From assembly GCF_000368785.1 (NCBI RefSeq), contig NZ_KB849695.1, positions 167,965 through 207,925 on the forward strand: DNA of 39,961 nt. The letters are read 5' to 3'. The DNA comes from Acinetobacter towneri DSM 14962 = CIP 107472 (GTDB taxonomy: Bacteria; Pseudomonadota; Gammaproteobacteria; Pseudomonadales; Moraxellaceae). Positions 34,447 through 39,961 of this stretch are shown here, piece by piece. The notes under the pieces are model-generated. The model was given only the letters and a program-made list of their open reading frames with translations, ran no database searches and had not been told where the DNA came from. The position numbers were made by a program, and so were the translations under genes. The stretch's first letter is position 1, and the number at the start of each line of letters is the position of its first letter.

Positions 34447-34697
34447 AAACGCTTGTATTGCCGTGAACAATAGGCCCGTATCACGTCGGGGGAACGCAGT
34501 TGCAGATGTTTGGTTTTTCGGCCGGTGACGCGTTCACGCCACATTTTAAAACTCGATGCTTTCATATTTTGCCGCATCAAGCGGATCACCGCAGCTTCAT
34601 TTAAACCATACTCACATAAAATAGCTTCAAAAGGAGTTCGATCTTCCCAAGCCATTTCTATAATTCTAGATAAGTCTTCTTCAGAAAATTGATTCAT
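34443..34697 (-). CDS. DUF2805 (TIGR03643-type) small protein
   Basis: This 84-residue protein matches the family with [15 protein letters not shown] near the start, [24 protein letters not shown] in the middle (helix-turn-helix-like) and RVTGRKTKH before the end. Function is unknown; family members commonly lie next to photolyase and DUF2256 genes, as here. The start chosen is ATG 34697, after a GAG at good spacing; ATG 34721 would add eight residues but has no ribosome binding site. It converges on DUF2256 with a 4-base overlap of the stops. The basic C-terminal half could bind nucleic acid, which is inference. Confidence 0.82.
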   Translation of the reverse strand: MNQFSEEDLSRIIEMAWEDRTPFEAILCEYGLNEAAVIRLMRQNMKASSFKMWRERVTGRKTKHLQLRSPDVIRAYCSRQYKRF

Positions 34698-34811
34698 ACT
34701 ATTCTCGTTTTTAATCATCATGAAGCGTCAATAAGCTTTATTGACTTTAATTTGACTAAAAGAATAACAGTACAATCATGAATTTTTTGTGATTTTTTCT
34801 AGTTTACTATC

Positions 34812-34867
34812 GCTTTGTTGCATAAAGATTTTAAAGATAGAGCTTTCCTAAGTTGTTCAAATTTAAG
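34812..34867. repeat. Fragment of an IS5-family-like end
   Basis: It begins GCTTTGTTGCATAAAGATTT, sharing 15 bases with the left end of the adjacent MITE-like element (GCTTTGTTGCATAAA), then diverges. It is likely a remnant left by deletion of a full-length IS with the same terminal repeat. Confidence 0.5.
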
Positions 34868-34980
34868 GGCTTTGTTGCATAAATATTTCATGACTACATG
34901 ATTTTAAAAGTGTTTATTATTTTTTGATCCAAAATTAAATTTATTTAAATCAGATGCTTACATATTAATGCAACAAAGCC
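34868..34980. repeat. MITE-like element, copy 2 (113 bp)
   Basis: The terminal inverted repeats are GGCTTTGTTGCAT at the left and ATGCAACAAAGCC at the right, perfect over 13 bp. The interior matches copy 1 (17329-17440) almost base for base, including ATGATTTTAAAAGT and ATCCAAAATTAAATTTATTT. No coding capacity is present. It stands directly after a related IS-end fragment and upstream of the BCCT gene. Confidence 0.82.
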
Positions 34981-35287
34981 TCTGTGAGGCTAGTTGATCT
35001 TTCAGATTATGCTAAGGTATTAGCCTTATAAGCTATGAATAACCATCGATTTACTAGCCACACTTTTCCTAACTAAAAATTTACCGTATATAAAATACTG
35101 AAATGCATTTTTACACCCTGAGTTTTACTAAAAGGTAAATCCAATGATATAATTACAAATCAGTTGTTCTGCCGATAATTCTGTACCAAGCACACTCATC
35201 AAGGGATTGATTTCCTATCTTTTCACTCAATGTGAAATTTTTGCTTTTATCTACACGCACCAAACTACGACAAAATACGGGGGAATT

Positions 35288-37255
35288 ATGCCTTCCAAAA
35301 AAGCATCTTGGTTTGATAACGTCAATCCAAATGTATTTTTTAGCACCGTGATTATTATTTCTGTTTTTTTAGCATTAGTGATATTTACACCAGATGCTTT
35401 TAACTTGCTCACCAATCAGTTAAACCAATGGATCACAGCCTCATTTAGTTGGTTTTATGTACTTGCTGTCGCCATTTTTCTGATCGCGCTTACCTGTATC
35501 GCCTTGTCTAAAATGGGGCGTATTAAATTAGGTCCAGATCATAGCGAACCTGAATATAAAAATAGTTCTTGGTTTGCCATGTTATTTACCGCAGGAATGG
35601 GTATTGGCTTAATGTTCTTTGGTGTGGCCGAACCCGTTATGCACTATGTTAGCCCACCGACTGGAACACCCGAAACCATCCAATCTGCCCAACAGTCGAT
35701 GCGTATTACTTTTTTCCACTGGGGATTGCATGCCTGGGCTATTTACGCTTTAGTGGGATTAAGTCTTGCTTATTTCTCTTTTAGACATAACTTACCTTTA
35801 AAGGTGCGTTCAGGCTTATATCCAATTATTGGCAAGCGAATTTATGGCCCTATTGGCGATGGAATTGATACTTTTGCAACTATAGGCACAATATTCGGTA
35901 TCGCAACCACTTTAGGTTTTGGTGTAACTCAAATTAGCTCTGGGCTAAATTATCTATTTGATTTTGAAAATAGTATTCAAACCCAAGTTATCTTAATTAT
36001 CTTAGTCAGTGCACTCGCATCATTTTCAGTTTTTCTTGGTCTTGATAAGGGCATTAAACGACTTTCTGAACTAAATATCATTTTGGCCGTAATACTGCTC
36101 GCATTTGTATTTTTCGCCAGTTCGAGTATTTATATTTTACAAACCACCATTCAGAACATTGGTCAATACGTTTCCAATTTATTTGCAATGACCTTTAATC
36201 TGTATGCCTATCAGCCTACAGGCTGGATTGGTGGTTGGACCATCATGTATTGGGCTTGGTGGATTTCATGGTCGCCATTCGTTGGTATGTTTATCGCTCG
36301 TGTCTCCCGTGGACGCACCATCCGTGAATTTATTGTAGGGGTATTACTCATTCCCACAGGTTTCACTTTGGTATGGATGGGTTTTATGGGTAATGCCGCG
36401 CTATTTAGTATTCTTTTTGAAAATCAGGGAGGTTTAGTTGCTGCTGTAGAAAAAGACTCTTCTGTTGCCTTATTTGAGTTTTTAAAGCACTTGCCATTTT
36501 CTGGAGCTTCTAGCTTACTTGCAACGGTTTTAGTTTTTCTATTCTTTGTGACTTCTGCAGATTCTGGGTCTTTAATCACCGATTATTTAACAGCAAAAAC
36601 AGAACATTCTCCTGCGTGGCAACGACTGTTTTGGACAGCAACTATTGCTGTGCTCTCTATTATTTTATTGATTGCAGGTGGCTTAGAAGCTTTGCAGTCT
36701 GCAGTTATTATGAGTGCCCTACCGTTCACTTTTATTATGCTGCTATTGTGCATCGGACTCATCAAAGCCTTACGTTTAGATGTGACTAAGATGCAAGCTT
36801 TACAAAGTGCTCGAATCACACCACGCGCTATACATAATCCAAGAAGCTGGCAACAGCGTTTAAGTTTAATTATGCATTCGCCTCACAGTGAATCCGAAGT
36901 CAAAGCCTATATTAAACAGGATGTACGTCAAGCATTTCAGAATTTAAAGCGTGAATTTCAACGTCGCCAACTGGATGTATCTATTGTCGAAAGTGATCAA
37001 GGCTTACTATTCAAAGTCAATCATCATGATGAAATTAATTTTATTTACCAAGTAGCTGTAAGTAAAACTCTCGCTCCAAGCTTTATGCTTCAAGATCAAA
37101 ATGAAGATACTCAGCAGTCTTATATTGCTGAAGCGTTTTTACGGGAAGGTGGTAAAAACTACAATGTGATGGAATGGACACAAGAAGACTTACTTCAAGA
37201 CATTTTGGAACAATATGAGCGGCATTTATATTTCTTAAATGTGGTTCGCAACTAA
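35288..37255 (+). CDS. BCCT-family transporter (choline/betaine type)
   Basis: This 655-residue inner-membrane transporter has about 12 membrane segments, the BCCT signature WTIMYWAWWISWSPF followed by RVSRGRTIREF, and a C-terminal cytoplasmic extension of about 145 residues. The helix-3 segment TAGMGIGLMFF (101-111) is the GMGIG form seen in sodium-coupled members such as BetP, unlike the AGIGID form of BetT at 3421-5481. It may therefore be a sodium-dependent choline or betaine carrier; substrate is not certain. The start is ATG 35288 after GGGGGAAT; an upstream ATG at 35207 is less likely. It stands alone, with MITE remnants upstream and a terminator downstream. Confidence 0.88.
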   Translation: MPSKKASWFDNVNPNVFFSTVIIISVFLALVIFTPDAFNLLTNQLNQWITASFSWFYVLAVAIFLIALTCIALSKMGRIKLGPDHSEPEYKNSSWFAMLFTAGMGIGLMFFGVAEPVMHYVSPPTGTPETIQSAQQSMRITFFHWGLHAWAIYALVGLSLAYFSFRHNLPLKVRSGLYPIIGKRIYGPIGDGIDTFATIGTIFGIATTLGFGVTQISSGLNYLFDFENSIQTQVILIILVSALASFSVFLGLDKGIKRLSELNIILAVILLAFVFFASSSIYILQTTIQNIGQYVSNLFAMTFNLYAYQPTGWIGGWTIMYWAWWISWSPFVGMFIARVSRGRTIREFIVGVLLIPTGFTLVWMGFMGNAALFSILFENQGGLVAAVEKDSSVALFEFLKHLPFSGASSLLATVLVFLFFVTSADSGSLITDYLTAKTEHSPAWQRLFWTATIAVLSIILLIAGGLEALQSAVIMSALPFTFIMLLLCIGLIKALRLDVTKMQALQSARITPRAIHNPRSWQQRLSLIMHSPHSESEVKAYIKQDVRQAFQNLKREFQRRQLDVSIVESDQGLLFKVNHHDEINFIYQVAVSKTLAPSFMLQDQNEDTQQSYIAEAFLREGGKNYNVMEWTQEDLLQDILEQYERHLYFLNVVRN

Positions 37256-37277
37256 GTATTGGAGACTGTAAATTAAA

Positions 37278-37305
37278 TTGTGTAATTGCCTGAATTTGCT
37301 ATGCT
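37278..37305 (+). promoter_or_regulatory. Possible promoter downstream of the BCCT gene
   Basis: TTGTGT (37278-37283), a 16-base spacer and TATGCT (37300-37305) could start a transcript running to the terminator at 37443-37466. No open reading frame with a ribosome binding site follows, so a small RNA of about 150 bases is possible. The hexamer matches are moderate. Confidence 0.3.
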
Positions 37306-37442
37306 TAAAACAATGAGTGTAACGAAATTGGTTTGATCCGAAGGACAACTAGCCCGACCCGTGAAGGAATGCTCATATTTTTATTTTTTTGTGATTTAAG
37401 TTATATTTATTGCAGAAATTAGTGCGGTAGTTTATTTTTTAG

Positions 37443-37466
37443 CCCGATCTCCCCTGGTCGGGTTTT
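37443..37466 (+). terminator. Intrinsic terminator between the BCCT gene and the IS66 element
   Basis: CCCGATC and GGTCGGG form a 7-bp stem (one G-T pair) with a six-base loop, followed by four T residues. It lies 188 bases after the BCCT stop and 28 bases before the IS66 end. An upstream CCCGACC (37353-37359) could pair perfectly with the right arm and compete with this stem. Confidence 0.65.
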
Positions 37467-37517
37467 CTATACTTAAAAATAGCTAAGAACTTTGTAAGCG
37501 TCCGCTGAATCCCATGC

Positions 37518-39149
37518 CTATTTTTTAATTTGAGTTGGATTTCCAGCGATGTGGCGTAATTCTTCTATTTGGGTCGCTTTATGCGTCGGCAGCCTTTTCA
37601 GCACATCACTGAGATAGGCATACGGATCTAGCCCATTCAGTTTTTCTGACTGAATCAGCGTCATAATATTTGCCGCTCGTTGACCGCTGCGCAGCGAGCC
37701 AGCAAACAGCCAGTTCTTGCGCCCTAAGGCCCAAGGTCGCATTTGATTCTCTACCCAATTATTGCAAATCGGTAGATTGCCATCATCCAGATAGCGGCTT
37801 AAAGCTGGCCAACGCTTCAGAGTGTAATTGATCGCCTTGGCGGTTGGAGAACTCGATGGCACAGTCAGTTGATGTTGGTTGAGCCATTCATACAGTTGTT
37901 GCATCACTGGTTGACTATGCTGTTGTCGGTATTCGCGGCGCTGTTCTGCTGTACCATCGGTCTTTTTCCTGAGTTCTGCTTCTATCGCATACAGTTTCTG
38001 AATCAGCACTAATGCCTGTTCAGCGACCTGACTTTTTTTGGTCACATGCAGTTCATGGAATTTACGACGCGCATGCGCCATGCAGCCCACCTCAATGACC
38101 TGACCTGATTTAAAACGTGCTTTATAACCACTGTAATCATCACAGACTAGATGGCCTTGCCAGCCATTCAGGAACTCTTCAGCATGCTGACCTGAACGGC
38201 TATCCTGAAAGTCATAGATCACCGCTTGAACTGGATTGTACTGTGTGGTGGCATAGGCCCAGACATAACCTTTCTTCGGTTTTTTCTCATTCTCACCCAT
38301 CCGTATGATGGTGACCGGCGTTTCATTGGCATGGATCACCCGCTGTTGCAACACCACCTGTTTTAAGGCATTAGCCAGAGGTTCCAGTTCCACACCGCAG
38401 CGACCAATCCAGTCAGATAAAGTGGATCTGGACAGATCAATGCCAGCCCGCTGATAGATCAGGCGCTGACGGTACAGCGGCAAATGATCGGCATACTTCG
38501 ATACCAGCACATGGCTGAGCAATTCAGGTGAAGCAATGCCTTTATCAATCACATAGGCGGGCATCGCTTGCTGAGTCAGAGTGTCGCACTGATCACAGAC
38601 CCATTTGCCACGGACATGCTGTTCCTTATAGAACTTTGCCGGTCTGAAATGCAGTTTTTCACTGACATCTTCGCCGATACGACGGAGTTGGCAGCCACAA
38701 GCACATTGGGTTGATGCAGGTTCATGCTCAATACGGATGGTGTGTAGATGATCTGGCAGTGGTCGACGTTTAGGTTTATTGGTTTTGGCTTTCTGTGTCG
38801 CTGCATTGGTTTTATCTGCATTTAGCCGTTCCAGTTCTAGATCAACCGCGGCAATATCTTCTTCAACCGCTTCATCCCACAGATGGATTTGTTTTGCAGT
38901 GAGATGTTCGTTTTTACTGCCGAATTTGTGCTGTTTAAATAGTGCGAGTTCATGCTCGTATTTTTGATTGAGAATAGAAAGATGTTGAACTTTAGAATCT
39001 AATTGCTGATTGGTGACTTCAAGATGTTGAACTCTGGCATCTAATTGCTGGTTTGATTGTGCTAGAGACTGATGCTGCATCGCCAACTGTCTGGTGAATT
39101 CCAGCAGTTGTTCATGGGTCAGTTGGCTTAAGTCAGGCAGCGTATTCAT
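37518..39149 (-). CDS. tnpC: IS66 transposase TnpC, with Asn at the expected first catalytic Asp
   Basis: This 543-residue IS66-family DDE transposase has an N-terminal coiled coil with a 14-residue repeat (VQHLEVTNQQLDSK, VQHLSILNQKYEHE; a 42-bp tandem repeat at about 38981-39064), a zinc-binding region with CACGC and CDQC (149-188), and a C-terminal catalytic core. The second Asp (LVCDDYSGY) and the Glu (NWVENQMRP) are present. The usual HADETP motif reads HANETP: residue 275 is Asn (AAT codon at 38325-38327), which should abolish catalysis if the motif is read correctly. The frame is otherwise full length. It is third in the tnpA-tnpB-tnpC operon. Confidence 0.9.
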   Translation of the reverse strand: MNTLPDLSQLTHEQLLEFTRQLAMQHQSLAQSNQQLDARVQHLEVTNQQLDSKVQHLSILNQKYEHELALFKQHKFGSKNEHLTAKQIHLWDEAVEEDIAAVDLELERLNADKTNAATQKAKTNKPKRRPLPDHLHTIRIEHEPASTQCACGCQLRRIGEDVSEKLHFRPAKFYKEQHVRGKWVCDQCDTLTQQAMPAYVIDKGIASPELLSHVLVSKYADHLPLYRQRLIYQRAGIDLSRSTLSDWIGRCGVELEPLANALKQVVLQQRVIHANETPVTIIRMGENEKKPKKGYVWAYATTQYNPVQAVIYDFQDSRSGQHAEEFLNGWQGHLVCDDYSGYKARFKSGQVIEVGCMAHARRKFHELHVTKKSQVAEQALVLIQKLYAIEAELRKKTDGTAEQRREYRQQHSQPVMQQLYEWLNQHQLTVPSSSPTAKAINYTLKRWPALSRYLDDGNLPICNNWVENQMRPWALGRKNWLFAGSLRSGQRAANIMTLIQSEKLNGLDPYAYLSDVLKRLPTHKATQIEELRHIAGNPTQIKK

Positions 39150-39223
39150 GACCGCAGTATGCCTGAGGTCATGAAGAGAATGAAATAGAACGTTTGGAGG
39201 ATGGCAGAATGGTCGAGCTTGGT

Positions 39224-39559
39224 TTAGAGCATATTCACCACTTGCTGCAATCCAATTCTCTGCCAGGGCAAACCTTGGATTAATGCCTGTAACTGTTCTG
39301 GGCTGAGGGCCACGGTTTCACCTTGGTGAACTTGAGCCCAGTGAAATTTACCCTGTTCCAAACGCCGGGCACACAGCCAGATGCCCAGTCCATCATGTAC
39401 CAACACTTTCATACGATGACCACGTTTATTACAGAACAGGTAGGCGCAATGCGGTTTGATGTAGCCAAAGGCTCTCACCACCTGAGCCATGACAGTATCC
39501 ATTCCTGCTCGCATATCCATGGGCTGGGTAGAGAGCCAAATTTCATTGATACGGATCAT
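39224..39559 (-). CDS. tnpB: IS66 accessory protein TnpB
   Basis: This 111-residue protein belongs to the IS66 Orf2 (TnpB) family. It has the family opening IRINEIWLSTQPMDMRAGMD, then AYLFCNKRGHRMKVLVHDG and the ending RRLEQGKFHWAQ. TnpB is needed for IS66 transposition but has no known catalytic activity. The ATG at 39559 overlaps the tnpA stop by 4 bases (ATGA), showing coupled translation; a longer frame reaching 39613 is inside tnpA and not used. It is separated from tnpC by 74 bases. Intact. Confidence 0.92.
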   Translation of the reverse strand: MIRINEIWLSTQPMDMRAGMDTVMAQVVRAFGYIKPHCAYLFCNKRGHRMKVLVHDGLGIWLCARRLEQGKFHWAQVHQGETVALSPEQLQALIQGLPWQRIGLQQVVNML

Positions 39560-39939
39560 GTTGCCAGTGCCTTGAGTAATTCTGCCAAGGCAGGTATTTC
39601 TGATGTCTGCCATTTTAGCTGAATATCATTATTCGTATGAGGCACGGTGATACACAACGTGATCCTCTCATCAATAGGTTGGCTGATTGCAGCAGTGTAA
39701 GGCAAAGCAATAAATGCTGGATTCACATGAGTAGGATCCTGCACGGCACCCTCATGATGGCTGAAGATCCTGATCCAACGACTGACAAGGTTGGCATTAA
39801 TACTATGTTGCAGTGCGACCGAAGCGATCGAGGTATTAGGATTTTTGCAGGCATTGACAATACTGAGTTTGAATTCTTTGCTGTATTTTCGGCGTTTTTT
39901 AGCAACAGGAGGTGTTGCTGAATATATATCCATGTTCAT
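39556..39939 (-). CDS. tnpA: IS66 accessory protein TnpA
   Basis: This 127-residue protein is the IS66-type Orf1 (TnpA). The helix-turn-helix region KRRKYSKEFKLSIVNACKNP, then SIASVALQHSINANLVSRWI (about residues 36-56), is the usual DNA-binding part. The rest is poorly conserved, as usual for the family. The ATG at 39939 lies 22 bases from the window edge, so the promoter and terminal repeat are not fully visible. It is first in the tnpA-tnpB-tnpC operon and overlaps tnpB by 4 bases. Confidence 0.88.
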   Translation of the reverse strand: MNMDIYSATPPVAKKRRKYSKEFKLSIVNACKNPNTSIASVALQHSINANLVSRWIRIFSHHEGAVQDPTHVNPAFIALPYTAAISQPIDERITLCITVPHTNNDIQLKWQTSEIPALAELLKALAT

Positions 39940-39961
39940 GGATTAAGTCCCCACTTGTTTT

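Larger units (their letters stand above)
34698..35287. other. AT-rich spacer with mobile-element remnants before the second BCCT gene
   Basis: This region holds the DUF2805 promoter area, an IS-end fragment (34812-34867), a MITE-like element (34868-34980), and about 300 bases of AT-rich leader before the BCCT gene. No gene is supported; an in-frame extension of the BCCT frame to ATG 35207 lacks a ribosome binding site. Confidence 0.6.
37494..39961 (-). mobile_element. IS66-family insertion sequence, truncated by the window edge
   Basis: The left end begins GTAAGCGTCCGCTGAATCCC, typical of IS66-family terminal repeats. It is followed on the minus strand by tnpC, tnpB and tnpA in the standard order (tnpA-tnpB overlap ATGA). 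The opposite end and the expected 8-bp target duplication lie beyond base 39961, so completeness cannot be judged. The element inserted just downstream of the BCCT gene terminator. Confidence 0.88.

Noticed and set aside
38981..39064. Short tandem repeat as a possible CRISPR or regulatory repeat
   Set aside because: It is two 42-bp units inside tnpC that encode a 14-residue coiled-coil repeat, without spacers.

Overview
The window looks like chromosomal DNA of an Acinetobacter species. The reasons are an ISAba11-like element, an Acinetobacter-type betT/betIBA choline locus, AT-rich spacers and overall protein resemblance. I identified families by reading the translations; no database search was possible, so the species is not assigned.

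Layout. 1-2716: nested insertion sequences. An IS3-family element truncated by the window edge carries a 1,101-bp ISAba11-like insertion (5-bp duplication CTTAA), and a 1,299-bp IS256-family element with an 8-bp duplication sits at its right end. 2794-9893: choline/osmoprotection locus, with marC-like and betT on the minus strand and betI-betB-betA on the plus strand, separated by a 40-bp perfect palindrome. 9965-17100: minus-strand Co/Zn/Cd efflux locus czcD-czcI-czcC-czcB-czcA; a promoter with a 19-bp spacer, typical of MerR-family control, lies before czcI, but no merR-like gene is present. 17101-21343: AT-rich block with a small repeat element, a gene remnant, ribA, trpB-trpA and a divergent LysR regulator. 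21459-34697: a membrane-lipid and photoprotection block. 34698-37255: a second copy of the small repeat and a second BCCT transporter gene. 37494-39961: an IS66-family element (tnpA-tnpB-tnpC) running off the right edge.

The most interesting part is 21.4-34.7 kb. A plus-strand operon (NTF2-like lipoprotein, chalcone-isomerase-like protein, OmpR-type response regulator) converges on a seven-gene minus-strand operon (acyl desaturase, FAD oxidoreductase, DUF1365, cyclopropane-fatty-acid-synthase-like enzyme, DUF1295, second methyltransferase, histidine kinase). The two halves of the two-component system are thus the last genes of two facing operons and overlap by 4 bp. Upstream of both operons, and of the adjacent lipocalin gene, I see direct repeats TTCAC-N6-TTCAC (one copy TTCAT) with 11-bp phasing, 45-62 bases before each start codon. 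This is a good candidate operator for the response regulator. Next to it are nudC, an iron-sulfur (6-4) photolyase gene, a 50-residue DUF2256 gene and a DUF2805 gene. I infer a coordinated stress or light-damage response that remodels phospholipid acyl chains.

Other points of note: divergent promoters for betT and betI placed back to back inside one palindrome; two near-identical 112-113-bp MITE-like repeats 17.5 kb apart; a possible small RNA or attenuated leader before nudC; and an IS66 transposase in which the expected first catalytic Asp is Asn.
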